Source: Streptomyces sp. SCSIO 75703
Lineage (GTDB): Bacteria > Actinomycetota > Actinomycetes > Streptomycetales > Streptomycetaceae
Direction of reading: 5' to 3'
Assembly: GCF_036607905.1 (NCBI RefSeq)
Contig: NZ_CP144555.1
Span: 4,340,001 to 4,404,000, forward strand
DNA: 64,000 nucleotides
The position numbers and the translations under genes were made by a program. This document shows, one piece after another, positions 8,719 through 17,099 of the stretch. Every line of letters starts with the position of its first letter. The stretch's first letter is position 1. Below the pieces are notes generated by a model. It was not told the DNA's origin. It did not search any database and was given only the letters and a program-made list of their open reading frames with translations.

Positions 8719-8809
8719 GTGGCACCGACCCGCCATGCTCGCCTCGCGGCAAGTGGTCGCTCGCAGCGACGAAGGTTGGGCCCGGGGGCTTGGATCGAGC
8801 CGGTGCCAC
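8719..8809 (+). ncRNA. Candidate structured 5' leader region upstream of malic enzyme
   Basis: GTGGCACCG (8719-8727) and CGGTGCCAC (8801-8809) are perfect 9-bp complements. They enclose a second hairpin, GTCGCT/AGCGAC (8756-8761 with 8765-8770). The nested arrangement resembles a multi-stem leader RNA, but it matches no riboswitch class I can recognise. It could also be an operator pair. Confidence 0.3.
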
Positions 8810-9057
8810 ATCCACGGTAACAAACGATGCCCGTGAGGCCATTCCCTCGCGCAGGTGGGTTTCCGGGAGCCGTACGCCCCTTCCGTCACGGACGTGATTT
8901 CTCGTATGGTGGAAGTCGTTTTCCGAAAGAACATCCGCCGGTCGGGTGGAGCGTGAACAAAAAGTTCGCAATCCGGGGCGGCTACCGCGTACTCGGCGGT
9001 AGGTGCGACGATCGGACGGCACAACCAGCGACACCGTGAAAGCAGAGGAAGTCGGCC

Positions 9058-10473
9058 ATGGCAACGGCGCCCAGCGTCTCCTACTCGATGACCATCAGGC
9101 TGGAGGTGCCCGCGAGCGGAACGTCCGTGTCGCAGCTCACCACCGCCGTCGAGTCCTCCGGAGGCTCGGTGACCGGCCTCGACGTCACGGCGTCCGGCCA
9201 CGAGAAGCTCCGCATCGACGTCACCATCGCGGCCACCTCGACCTCCCACGCCGACGAGATCGTCGAGGAGCTGCGCGGTGTCGAGGGCGTCGTCCTCGGC
9301 AAGGTCTCCGACCGTACCTTCCTGATGCACCTCGGCGGCAAGATCGAGATGGCGTCGAAGCACCCCATCCGCAACCGCGACGACCTCTCCATGGTCTACA
9401 CCCCCGGTGTCGCCCGCGTCTGCATGGCCATCGCGGAGAACCCCGAGGACGCCCGCCGCCTGACCATCAAGCGCAACTCCGTTGCGGTCGTGACGGACGG
9501 CTCGGCCGTGCTGGGCCTCGGCAACATCGGCCCGAAGGCCGCGCTGCCGGTCATGGAGGGCAAGGCCGCCCTCTTCAAGCGCTTCGCCGGCATCGACGCC
9601 TGGCCGCTGTGCCTGGACACCCAGGACACCGACGCCATCGTCGAGATCGTCAAGGCCATCGCCCCGGGCTTCGCCGGCATCAACCTGGAGGACATCTCGG
9701 CGCCGCGCTGCTTCGAGATCGAGGCCCGGCTGCGCGAGGCCCTGGACATCCCCGTCTTCCACGACGACCAGCACGGCACGGCCATCGTCGTCCTCGCCGC
9801 CCTCACCAACGCCCTGCGGGTGGTCGGCAAGGGCATCGAGAACGTCCGCGTGGTCATGTCCGGCGCCGGCGCGGCCGGCACCGCCATCCTCAGGCTGCTG
9901 CTCGCCGCGGGCGTGAAGAACGCGGTCGTCGCCGACATCCACGGCGTCGTGCACGCCGGCCGCGAGGACCTGGTGGACGCGGCGCCCGACTCGGCGCTGC
10001 GCTGGATCGCGGACAACACCAACCCGGAGAACGTGACCGGCACGCTGAAGGACGCGGTGCGGGGCGCCGACGTCTTCGTCGGTGTCTCCGCCCCCAACGT
10101 CCTGGACGGCGACGACGTCGCCGCCATGGCCGAGGGCGCGGTCGTGTTCGCGCTCGCGAACCCGGACCCCGAGGTCGACCCGGCCGTCGCCCGGCAGACC
10201 GCCGCGGTCGTCGCCACCGGCCGCTCCGACTTCCCGAACCAGATCAACAACGTCCTGGTCTTCCCGGGCGTCTTCCGCGGTCTGCTCGACGCCCAGTCCC
10301 GCGCGGTCACCACCGGCATGATGCTGGCCGCCGCGCAGGCCCTCGCGGACGTGGTGACCGAGGACGAGCTGAACCCGAACTACATCGTCCCGAGCGTCTT
10401 CAACGACAAGGTCGCGGGCGCCGTCGCGGGCGCCGTGCGGGACGCGGCGAAGGCCGCGGGCGTCGCCCCGTAG
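9058..10473 (+). CDS. NAD-type malic enzyme with N-terminal ACT domain
   Basis: A 471-residue oxidative decarboxylase converting malate to pyruvate and CO2. Residues 1-80 form an ACT-like regulatory domain (SYSMTIRLEV...GVEGVVLGKVSDRTF). The catalytic part follows: MVYTPGVARVC, NIGPKAALPVMEGKAALFK with the catalytic Lys, INLEDISAPRCFEIE and FHDDQHGTAIVVLAAL metal-binding Asp/Glu residues, and VVMSGAGAAGTAI for the dinucleotide. It belongs to the short bacterial class, without a phosphotransacetylase tail. The S. coelicolor counterpart is, from memory, the NAD-dependent enzyme SCO2951, which links the TCA cycle to pyruvate/acetyl-CoA for lipid and antibiotic precursors. The ATG at 9058 follows GAGGAAG. 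Confidence 0.92.
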   Translation: MATAPSVSYSMTIRLEVPASGTSVSQLTTAVESSGGSVTGLDVTASGHEKLRIDVTIAATSTSHADEIVEELRGVEGVVLGKVSDRTFLMHLGGKIEMASKHPIRNRDDLSMVYTPGVARVCMAIAENPEDARRLTIKRNSVAVVTDGSAVLGLGNIGPKAALPVMEGKAALFKRFAGIDAWPLCLDTQDTDAIVEIVKAIAPGFAGINLEDISAPRCFEIEARLREALDIPVFHDDQHGTAIVVLAALTNALRVVGKGIENVRVVMSGAGAAGTAILRLLLAAGVKNAVVADIHGVVHAGREDLVDAAPDSALRWIADNTNPENVTGTLKDAVRGADVFVGVSAPNVLDGDDVAAMAEGAVVFALANPDPEVDPAVARQTAAVVATGRSDFPNQINNVLVFPGVFRGLLDAQSRAVTTGMMLAAAQALADVVTEDELNPNYIVPSVFNDKVAGAVAGAVRDAAKAAGVAP

Positions 10474-10831
10474 GCCGGGGCGCGCGCCGGCGGGCCCGCG
10501 GGTCCGGGCCGCGTGCGGGCGATCCGCACACGGCTGCGCCCCTCCGGCGCGTCGCGGACCGGCGGGCCGCGTGTCGCCCTCTAGGGTGGCGCCAGGCTCG
10601 GGCCGTCTCTTCGTGTGACTCCCTGGGGTGTTCTCACCTCTCCTGGGGGTGCCGGATTGGCATTACCGCCGCAGGTGCAGGCAGGATGCCTCCCTGGGCG
10701 CGACGGTCCGACGACGGACCCGGGTGAGGGAACTGTCCGAGGGCCCTGGCAGCATCGGCTTTCGCTGTGCCTGACATGCGGCTCCGCCGCGTGGCACGCC
10801 TCCATGGCAAGAAGAACACGGGAGTAAGAAA
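10474..10831. other. Non-coding interval upstream of hupA (long leader)
   Basis: 358 bp without a gene. It contains a weak hairpin after the malic enzyme (10513-10529), a -10 like TAGGGT (10582-10587), then about 240 nt with hairpins GGTCCG/CGGACC (10705-10720) and GCGGC/GCCGC (10778-10790). It probably includes a long 5' UTR for the HU gene. Confidence 0.5.
10582..10587 (+). promoter_or_regulatory. Putative -10 element of hupA
   Basis: TAGGGT is a good Streptomyces -10 hexamer. No convincing -35 is seen. It would give an untranslated leader of about 240 nt. Confidence 0.35.
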
Positions 10832-11113
10832 ATGAACCGCAGTGAGCTGGTGGCCGCGCTGGCCGACCGCGCCGAGGTGACCCGCAAGGACGCCGACGCC
10901 GTGCTGGCCGCGTTCGCCGAGGTCGTCGGCGACATCGTCTCCAAGGGCGACGAGAAGGTCACCGTCCCCGGCTTCCTGACCTTCGAGCGCACCCACCGTG
11001 CCGCTCGGACCGCCCGCAACCCGCAGACCGGCGAGCCGATCCAGATCCCGGCCGGCTACAGCGTGAAGGTCTCGGCGGGCTCCAAGCTCAAGGAAGCCGC
11101 CAAGGGCAAGTAA
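10832..11113 (+). CDS. hupA: Nucleoid-associated HU protein, HupA type
   Basis: A 93-residue classical HU subunit that binds and bends DNA as a dimer. The opening MNRSELVAALADRAEVTRKDAD, the central GDEKVTVPGFLTFERTHRAARTARNP with the DNA-gripping beta arm, and the IPAGYSVKVSAGSKLKEA end are all standard. It lacks the Lys-rich C-terminal tail of the sporulation paralogue HupS, so it is the vegetative HupA. ATG 10832 has GGAG at 10821-10824. It converges with murA, the two being separated by a very strong hairpin. Confidence 0.95.
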   Translation: MNRSELVAALADRAEVTRKDADAVLAAFAEVVGDIVSKGDEKVTVPGFLTFERTHRAARTARNPQTGEPIQIPAGYSVKVSAGSKLKEAAKGK

Positions 11114-11225
11114 GCAGGCGCCCCGCTCCGGGCGCAGGGTGACTGCGGGCCGTCGCGCGGCTCGCGGGCCGCCCGCGGCCGGCCGCGCGGTTCCCCGGGC
11201 CGCTCGGTGGGGCTCCCCCCTCCAG

Positions 11226-11274
11226 ACGCCGATGGGGCGGCCACCCGGGACCCGGGTGGCCGCCCCATCGGCGT
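11226..11274. terminator. Bidirectional terminator between hupA and murA
   Basis: A 49-bp perfect inverted repeat with 24-bp arms around one central A (11250). It lies between convergent genes, 9 bp from the murA stop. A weaker GCGCCC/GGGCGC hairpin sits at 11117-11134, straight after hupA. Confidence 0.85.
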
Positions 11275-11282
11275 GCTGGCCG

Positions 11283-12629
11283 CTAGCCGAGCGCCTTGCC
11301 GGGCAGTTCGACCTTGGCTCCCAGCTCCACGAGCTTCTCCATGAAGTTCTCGTAGCCCCGGTTGATCAGGTCGATGCCGTGCACCCGGGAGGTGCCCTGG
11401 GCCGCGAGGGCGGCGATCAGGTACGAGAAGCCGCCGCGCAGGTCGGGGATGACCAGGTCGGCGCCCTCCAGCCGGGTCGGCCCGGAGACGACCGCGGAGT
11501 GCAGGAAGTTGCGCTGGCCGAAGCGGCAGTCGGAGCCGCCCAGGCACTCGCGGTAGAGCTGGATGTGGGCGCCCATCTGGTTGAGCGCGGAGGTGAAGCC
11601 GAGCCGCGACTCGTAGACCGTCTCGTGGACGATGGACAGCCCCGTGGCCTGCGTCAGCGCCACCACCAGCGGCTGCTGCCAGTCGGTCTGGAAGCCGGGG
11701 TGCACGTCCGTCTCCAGGGCGATGGACTTGAGCCGGCCGCCCGGGTGCCAGAAGCGGATGCCCTCGTCCTCGATCTCGAAGGCGCCGCCCACCTTCCGGA
11801 AGGTGTTCAGGAAGGTCATCATCGAGCGCTGCTGGGCGCCGCGGACGTAGACGTCACCCTCGGTCGCCAGTGCCGCCGAGGCCCACGAGGCGGCCTCCAG
11901 ACGGTCCGAGAGGGCGCGGTGGTTGTAGCCGCCCAGCTCGTCCACGCCGGTGATCCGGATGGTGCGGTCGGTGTCCATGGCGATGATCGCGCCCATCTTC
12001 TGCAGCACGCAGATGAGGTCCTCGATCTCCGGCTCGACGGCCGCGTTGGACAGTTCCGTGACGCCCTCGGCGAGCACGGCCGTCAGCAGCACCTGCTCGG
12101 TGGCGCCGACCGACGGGTAGGGCAGCCGGATCTTGGTGCCGCGCAGCCGCTGCGGTGCCTCCAGGTACTGGCCGTCCGCCCGCTTCTCGATCCGCGCGCC
12201 GAACTGGCGCAGCACGTCGAAGTGGAAGTCGATGGGCCGGCCGCCGATGTCGCAGCCGCCCAGACCCGGGATGAAGGCGTGCCCGAGCCGGTGCAGCAGC
12301 GGGCCGCAGAAGAGGATCGGGATGCGCGAGGAACCGGCGTGGGCGTCGATGTCGGCGACGTTCGCGCTCTCCACGTGGGTCGGGTCGAGCACCAGCTCGC
12401 CGGGCTCCTCACCCGGGCGGACCGTGACCCCGTGCAGTTGGAGGAGCCCGCGTACGACCCGCACGTCGCGGATGTCCGGCACGTTGCGCAGCCGGCTCGG
12501 CGCACTGCCCAGCAGGGCGGCGACCATGGCCTTCGGCACGAGGTTCTTCGCACCGCGGACCCGGATCTCGCCCGTCAGCGGGTTTCCACCGTGGACAAGC
12601 AGTACGTCATCAGCGCCGTTGACGGTCAT
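11283..12629 (-). CDS. murA: UDP-N-acetylglucosamine 1-carboxyvinyltransferase MurA
   Basis: A 448-residue enzyme that adds enolpyruvate from PEP to UDP-GlcNAc, the first committed step of peptidoglycan synthesis. Visible motifs are the GGNPLTGEIRVRGAKNLV opening, NVADIDAHAGSSRIPILFCGP, and the PEP loop PGLGGCDIGGRP in which Cys126 is the residue alkylated by fosfomycin. A Cys there predicts fosfomycin sensitivity. The start is ATG 12629-12627 (MTVNGADDV); the open frame continues upstream, but those residues do not resemble MurA. Streptomyces usually encode two MurA copies; this is the one beside hupA. It provides the UDP-sugar pathway in a window also rich in GlcNAc uptake genes. Confidence 0.95.
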   Translation of the reverse strand: MTVNGADDVLLVHGGNPLTGEIRVRGAKNLVPKAMVAALLGSAPSRLRNVPDIRDVRVVRGLLQLHGVTVRPGEEPGELVLDPTHVESANVADIDAHAGSSRIPILFCGPLLHRLGHAFIPGLGGCDIGGRPIDFHFDVLRQFGARIEKRADGQYLEAPQRLRGTKIRLPYPSVGATEQVLLTAVLAEGVTELSNAAVEPEIEDLICVLQKMGAIIAMDTDRTIRITGVDELGGYNHRALSDRLEAASWASAALATEGDVYVRGAQQRSMMTFLNTFRKVGGAFEIEDEGIRFWHPGGRLKSIALETDVHPGFQTDWQQPLVVALTQATGLSIVHETVYESRLGFTSALNQMGAHIQLYRECLGGSDCRFGQRNFLHSAVVSGPTRLEGADLVIPDLRGGFSYLIAALAAQGTSRVHGIDLINRGYENFMEKLVELGAKVELPGKALG

Positions 12630-12858
12630 GGATCTCGCGTTCCGTGGAGGGGGCAGGGCCAGAAAGGAAAGGGTAGTCGCCCCCGGGAGCCGGGGAGCAT
12701 GCCCGTGGGGGGTCCGCGCGGTCATGGATCTGTCACAACACGAGCCGTCGCCCGGCGGGCACGCCGGGTCACGGCGAGCGCGCGTTGCCGGGGCGTGTTC
12801 ACCCCCGTGCCCCCGATTGCCTCCCCACGGAGCGGGAACATGCGGGATCATGTCTGGC

Positions 12859-13431
12859 ATGACCGAGGTGTCCTCGCTCACGGGGCGGCTGCTCGTGGCG
12901 ACCCCCGCCCTGGCGGACCCGAACTTCGAGCGTGCGGTGGTGCTCCTCCTCGACCACGACGAGGAGGGTTCCCTCGGCGTCGTCCTCAACCGGCCCACCC
13001 CGGTCGGCGTGGACGACATCCTGGACGGCTGGGCGCGGCTGGCCGGCGAGCCCGGGGTCGTCTTCCAGGGCGGGCCCGTCTCGCTGGACTCGGCCCTCGG
13101 CGTCGCGGTCGTCCCCGGCGGCTGCGGCGAGTCGGAGGCCCCGCTGGGCTGGCGCCGGGTGCACGGCGCGATCGGGCTGGTGGACCTGGAGGCCCCGCCG
13201 GAACTGCTGGCCCCCGCGGTCGGCTCCCTGCGGATCTTCGCCGGGTACGCGGGCTGGGGTCCGGGCCAGTTGGAGGAGGAGCTGACGGAGGGCGCCTGGT
13301 ACGTCGTCGAGTCCGAACCCGGCGACGTCTCCTCGCCCCTCCCGGAGCGGCTGTGGCGCGCGGTGCTGCGCCGGCAGCGCAGCGAGCTGGCCATGGTGGC
13401 CACGTACCCGGACGACCCCTCGCTCAACTGA
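12859..13431 (+). CDS. YqgE/AlgH family protein (UPF0301)
   Basis: A 190-residue member of a widespread family of unknown biochemical role. Visible signatures are TGRLLVATPALADPNFERAVVLLLDHDEEGSLGVVLNRP near the start, VFQGGPV in the middle and IFAGYAGWGPGQLEEEL near the C terminus. ATG 12859 (MTEVSS) matches the start I recall for the S. coelicolor homologue; ATG 12850, three codons upstream, is also possible. It is divergent from murA, with 229 bp between them containing a TACCCT box for murA on the minus strand. Confidence 0.85.
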   Translation: MTEVSSLTGRLLVATPALADPNFERAVVLLLDHDEEGSLGVVLNRPTPVGVDDILDGWARLAGEPGVVFQGGPVSLDSALGVAVVPGGCGESEAPLGWRRVHGAIGLVDLEAPPELLAPAVGSLRIFAGYAGWGPGQLEEELTEGAWYVVESEPGDVSSPLPERLWRAVLRRQRSELAMVATYPDDPSLN

Positions 13432-13475
13432 CGCGTGTGAGCTCGGATACCCCGGCTTTCAGTACCCTGGCACCT

Positions 13476-13763
13476 ATGAGCACTCTCGAGCCCGAGCGCG
13501 GGACTGGTACGGGGACCCTCGTAGAGCCGACGCCGCAGGTGTCCCACGGCGACGGCGATCACGAGCGCTTCGCCCACTACGTCCAGAAGGACAAGATCAT
13601 GGCGAGTGCCCTCGACGGCACTCCCGTCGTGGCGCTGTGCGGCAAGGTCTGGGTACCGGGCCGCGACCCGAAGAAGTATCCGGTCTGCCCCATGTGCAAG
13701 GAGATCTACGAGTCCATGAGCGGCGGCGGCGACCAGGGCAAGGGCGGCGACGGCAAGAAGTAG
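13476..13763 (+). CDS. DUF3039 protein with a small zinc-ribbon-like C terminus
   Basis: A 95-residue actinobacterial protein. The conserved core (about 35-85) reads FAHYVQKDKIMASALDGTPVVALCGKVW then CPMCKEIY. The three Cys residues suggest a metal site. Function is unknown. It is followed by a strong hairpin, so it is probably monocistronic or ends the YqgE unit. Confidence 0.8.
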   Translation: MSTLEPERGTGTGTLVEPTPQVSHGDGDHERFAHYVQKDKIMASALDGTPVVALCGKVWVPGRDPKKYPVCPMCKEIYESMSGGGDQGKGGDGKK

Positions 13764-13790
13764 CGGTCCCCTCCCGCGGGCCGGTCTCCC

Positions 13791-13833
13791 GAAGGCCCCC
13801 GGAGCGCGTTCACGGCGTGCTCCGGGGGCCTTC
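13791..13833. terminator. Terminator after the DUF3039 gene
   Basis: A 15-bp perfect stem (GAAGGCCCCCGGAGC with its complement) and a 13-nt loop, 27 nt after the stop. A second hairpin, GTTGCGC/GCGCAAC, follows at 13846-13862. Confidence 0.8.
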
Positions 13834-13874
13834 GTGCCGTTCCGCGTTGCGCAGGGCGCAACCGGCGGTCACAG

Positions 13875-13890
13875 AGTGGTTGAGACCTCT
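13875..13890 (+). promoter_or_regulatory. DasR-responsive element (dre)-like operator
   Basis: AGTGGTTGAGACCTCT matches the dre consensus AGTGGTCTAGACCACT at 13 of 16 positions, keeping both half-sites. It abuts the -35 of the sugar transporter promoter. DasR is the GlcNAc-6-P/GlcN-6-P-sensing GntR repressor of chitin and amino-sugar genes; the downstream hexosaminidase fits. Confidence 0.6.
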
Positions 13891-13919
13891 TGTGGGGGTG
13901 ATCCCGGAGTACCTAGCCT
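13890..13919 (+). promoter_or_regulatory. Putative promoter of the sugar ABC operon
   Basis: TTGTGG (13890-13895) and TAGCCT (13914-13919) are spaced by 18 bp. The -35 touches the dre-like site, so binding there would block RNA polymerase. Confidence 0.5.
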
Positions 13920-13986
13920 CCGTGGGAGTTGTGCAGAGCAAAACCGTCATTGCGCATGTTGCAACGCTCCTTCGGAGGATGGCTCG

Positions 13987-15297
13987 ATGAAGCTCCCCGC
14001 AAGACTCCCGGCCCGGCTCGCCGTCTTCCTGGCCGGCGCCGCCCTCACCGCCACCGCCTGTGCCCCCCAGACCTCGGGCGGTTCCGCCTCGGGCGCCGAC
14101 GAGAAGTCCGGAACCCTGCGGGTGTGGCTCTTCCAGGAGGTCAACAACCGGCCCAAGGAGAAGGTCGTCGACTCCGTCCTGGCCGGGTTCCGCAAGGACC
14201 ACGAGGACGCGGACGTCACCGTCGAGTACATCCCCGTCGAGACCCGCGCCGAACGCATCAAGGCCGCCTTCAACGACCCGAAGAGCGCCCCCGACGTCAT
14301 CGAGTTCGGCAACACGGACACCGCCGGGTACGTGAAGGACGGCGGACTCGCCGACGTCACCGCCGACTTCGACGCCTGGGACGAGGCCAAGGACGCCGAC
14401 CCGACCGCCCGCCAGTCGGTCACCGTGGACGGAAAGGTCTACGGGGCCCCCTACTTCGTCGGCGTCCGGGCCCTCTACTACCGCACCGACGTCTTCGACG
14501 ACCTCGGGCTGAAGCCGCCGGCCACCCTCGGCGAACTCGCCGACACCGCCCGCGAGATCACGGCCGCCCGTCCCGGCATGTACGGCATCGCCGTCGGCGG
14601 CGCCTACACCTACGGGGCCCTGCCCTTCCTGTGGGCGCACGGCGGCGCCCTGGCCACCGGCAAGGACGGCTCCTACGCCTCCGGCCTCGACACCCCCGCC
14701 GCCCGCAAGGGCATCGAGGCGTACACCTCCCTCTTCGGCGACGACAACTGCCCCGCGTCCAAGTGCGCCGGCATGGGCGGCAACGACACCGTCACGGCCT
14801 TCGCCTCCGGCAAGGCCGCCATGGCGATCGCCGGCGACTTCAGCCACCAGGCCGTGGAGTCCGGCTCGGTCAAGGGCAAGTACGCCGTCGTCCCGCTGCC
14901 CGGCGCCAAGGCCGGCACCATCGCCCCCGCCTTCGCCGGCGGCAACAACATCGGCGTCCTGAAGGGCACCTCCCACCGCACCCTCGCCGTCGACCTGATG
15001 AAGCGGCTCGCCGCCAAGAAGACCCAGGGCGAACTCTTCGACGCGATGGGCTTCCTGCCCACCTTCACCGACGTACGTCAGCAGGCCGCCGAACGGGAGC
15101 CGTTCGTGAAGCCCTTCGTCCAGACCCTCGCCGCCGGCACCGAGTTCGTGCCCGCCTCGCCGGCCTGGGCGCAGATCGACGCCTCGCTCGTGCTGCCCAC
15201 CATGTACCAGGAGATCGTCAGCGGCCGGAAGGACGTGGCGACCGCCTCCGAGGACGCCGCCAGGAAGATGAACGACGCGTTCGGCTCCGTCGGATGA
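13987..15297 (+). CDS. Sugar ABC transporter substrate-binding lipoprotein (CUT1)
   Basis: A 436-residue extracellular binding protein. The signal peptide ends in a lipobox (LTATAC, Cys about 25), so it is anchored to the outer face of the membrane. The mature part has the family-1 solute-binding fold: LRVWLFQE, DVIEFGNTDTAGYVKDGGLADVT, VYGAPYFVGVRALYYRTDVF and GGNNIGVLKGT. ATG 13987 has GGAGGA upstream. Operon context with a GH20 hexosaminidase and a dre-like site suggests GlcNAc oligosaccharides such as chitobiose, but ligand identity cannot be read from sequence. It overlaps the first permease gene by 4 nt (ATGA). Confidence 0.9.
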   Translation: MKLPARLPARLAVFLAGAALTATACAPQTSGGSASGADEKSGTLRVWLFQEVNNRPKEKVVDSVLAGFRKDHEDADVTVEYIPVETRAERIKAAFNDPKSAPDVIEFGNTDTAGYVKDGGLADVTADFDAWDEAKDADPTARQSVTVDGKVYGAPYFVGVRALYYRTDVFDDLGLKPPATLGELADTAREITAARPGMYGIAVGGAYTYGALPFLWAHGGALATGKDGSYASGLDTPAARKGIEAYTSLFGDDNCPASKCAGMGGNDTVTAFASGKAAMAIAGDFSHQAVESGSVKGKYAVVPLPGAKAGTIAPAFAGGNNIGVLKGTSHRTLAVDLMKRLAAKKTQGELFDAMGFLPTFTDVRQQAAEREPFVKPFVQTLAAGTEFVPASPAWAQIDASLVLPTMYQEIVSGRKDVATASEDAARKMNDAFGSVG

Positions 15298-16256
15298 CCG
15301 CGCCCGCCACCCCGGTGGCCGCGGGCCGCCCGCCCGTGCGGGCGGCCCGCGGCGGCCCGGTCCACGGCACCCCCCGCCGCCGGGGTGGCCGCGCCACCCC
15401 CTGGATCTACCTCGCGCCCGCCCTCGTCGTCCTCGGCGGACTGCTCGTCTACCCCGTCTACCAACTCGGCCTGATCTCCCTCCTGGAGTACACCCAGGCC
15501 CAGGTCTCGGGCGGCGAGCCCACCACGTTCCAGGGCCTCGGCAACTACGCCACCCTCTTCCGCGACGAGGAGTTCTGGCGGGTCCTGCTCGCCACCCTCC
15601 TGTTCGCCGCCGCCTGCGTCCTCGGCACCCTCGCCGTCGGCTGCGCCCTCGCCGTGCTCCTGACCCGCGTCCGCGCCCTGCCCCGGCTCGCGCTGATGCT
15701 CGCCGGGCTCGGCGCCTGGGCCACCCCCGCGGTCACCGGCTCCACCGTCTGGCTGCTCCTGTTCGACGCCGACTTCGGCCCGGTCAACCGCGTGCTCGGC
15801 CTCGGCGACCACTCCTGGACGTACGGGCGCTACAGCGCCTTCCTCCTGGTCCTGCTCGAAGTGGTCTGGTGCTCCTTCCCGTTCGTCATGGTCACCGTCT
15901 ACGCCGGCATCCGCGCCGTCCCCGCCGAGGTGCTGGAGGCCGCCGCCCTCGACGGCGCCTCCCCCTGGCGCGTCTGGCGCTCGGTGCTCGCCCCGATGCT
16001 CCGGCCGATCCTGGTGGTCGTCACCATCCAGTCGGTCATCTGGGACTTCAAGGTCTTCACCCAGATCTACGTCATGACGGGCGGCGGCGGCATCGCCGGC
16101 CAGAACCTCGTCCTGAACGTCTACGCCTACCAGAAGGCGTTCGCGTCCTCGCAGTACAGCCTGGGCGCCGCGATCGGCGTGGTGATGCTGCTGATCCTGC
16201 TCGCCGTCACGCTGGTGTACCTGCGGCTGCTGCGCCGCCAGGGGGAGGAGCTGTGA
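15294..16256 (+). CDS. Sugar ABC transporter permease 1 (MalF-like)
   Basis: A 320-residue inner-membrane permease with six predicted helices, the first at about 38-60 (PWIYLAPALVVLGGLLVYPV). The EAA loop EVLEAAALDGASPWRVWRSVLAPML (about 207-231) contacts the ATPase. Its ATG overlaps the binding-protein stop (ATGA). The operon has no ATPase gene; in Streptomyces such CUT1 systems share the multi-sugar ATPase MsiK encoded elsewhere. Confidence 0.9.
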   Translation: MTAPATPVAAGRPPVRAARGGPVHGTPRRRGGRATPWIYLAPALVVLGGLLVYPVYQLGLISLLEYTQAQVSGGEPTTFQGLGNYATLFRDEEFWRVLLATLLFAAACVLGTLAVGCALAVLLTRVRALPRLALMLAGLGAWATPAVTGSTVWLLLFDADFGPVNRVLGLGDHSWTYGRYSAFLLVLLEVVWCSFPFVMVTVYAGIRAVPAEVLEAAALDGASPWRVWRSVLAPMLRPILVVVTIQSVIWDFKVFTQIYVMTGGGGIAGQNLVLNVYAYQKAFASSQYSLGAAIGVVMLLILLAVTLVYLRLLRRQGEEL

Positions 16257-17098
16257 ACTTCGTACGCGCGCGGGTGCGCCGCCCGTGGCGGCTGGCGGCC
16301 GAGGCGTCGGCGCTGCTGATCGCGGCCCTGGTCGCCTTCCCGCTCTACTGGATGGTGCTCAGCGCCTTCAAACCGGCCGGCGAGATCGCCTCCGACCGGC
16401 CGCGGCCGTGGACGCTTTCACCCACGCTGGATTCCTTCCGACGCGTCTTCGGGCAACAGGAATTCGGCCGCTATTTCCTCAACAGCCTGCTCGTGGCGGG
16501 CGCCGTCGTCGTCGCCTCGGCGCTGATCGCGTTCCTCGCCGCGACCGCCGTCACACGGTTCCGCTTCCGATTCCGGACCACCCTTCTGATCATGTTCCTG
16601 GTGGCCCAGATGGTGCCGGTGGAAGCGCTCACCATCCCGCTCTTCTTCCTCATGCGGGACTTCGGCCAACTCAACACACTGGGCGCGCTGATCCTGCCCC
16701 ACCTCGCCTTCTCGCTGCCCTTCGCGATCTGGATGCTGCGGGGCTTCGTGAAAGCCGTGCCGGAAGCCCTGGAGGAGGCCGCCCACGTCGACGGAGCGAG
16801 CCGTACGCGCTTTCTGTGGCAGATACTTTTCCCCCTCGTCTTCCCGGGGCTCGTGGCCACCAGCGTGTTCTCCTTCATCTCGGCCTGGAACGACTTCCTC
16901 TTCGCCAAGTCGTTCATCATCAGCGACACCTCGCAGTCGACGCTGCCCATGGCCCTGCTGGTCTTCTACAAACCGGACGATCCCGACTGGGGCGGCGTGA
17001 TGGCCGCCTCCACGGTGATGACGATCCCGGTGCTGGTCTTTTTCGTACTCGTACAACGACGACTCGTCTCCGGCCTCGGCGGAGCGGTAAAGGACTGA
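16253..17098 (+). CDS. Sugar ABC transporter permease 2 (MalG-like)
   Basis: A 281-residue permease. GTG 16253 overlaps the previous stop (GTGA) and has GGGGAGGAG ahead of it. It shows a first helix at about 16-38, then WTLSPTLDSFRRVFG typical of MalG proteins, and the EAA loop EALEEAAHVDGASRTRFLWQIL. Together with permease 1 it forms the heterodimeric channel. The middle of the gene (about 16400-16900) uses more A/T-ending codons than its neighbours. Confidence 0.9.
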   Translation: MNFVRARVRRPWRLAAEASALLIAALVAFPLYWMVLSAFKPAGEIASDRPRPWTLSPTLDSFRRVFGQQEFGRYFLNSLLVAGAVVVASALIAFLAATAVTRFRFRFRTTLLIMFLVAQMVPVEALTIPLFFLMRDFGQLNTLGALILPHLAFSLPFAIWMLRGFVKAVPEALEEAAHVDGASRTRFLWQILFPLVFPGLVATSVFSFISAWNDFLFAKSFIISDTSQSTLPMALLVFYKPDDPDWGGVMAASTVMTIPVLVFFVLVQRRLVSGLGGAVKD

Positions 17099-17099
17099 C

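Larger units (their letters stand above)
8543..9057. other. Non-coding interval between helD and malic enzyme
   Basis: 515 bp without a credible gene. It holds two CGTGTGACG-type near repeats (about 8561 and 8600), two terminator-like hairpins and a foldable segment bounded by inverted repeats. A possible promoter lies near 8890-8910 (TTCCGT...TATGGT). A G+C dip sits just before the malic enzyme. Confidence 0.6.

Noticed and set aside
12630..13577. Very long minus-strand open frame extending murA upstream to 764 codons
   Set aside because: The added residues do not resemble MurA and lie antisense to the YqgE gene; the MTVNGADDV start fits the family.
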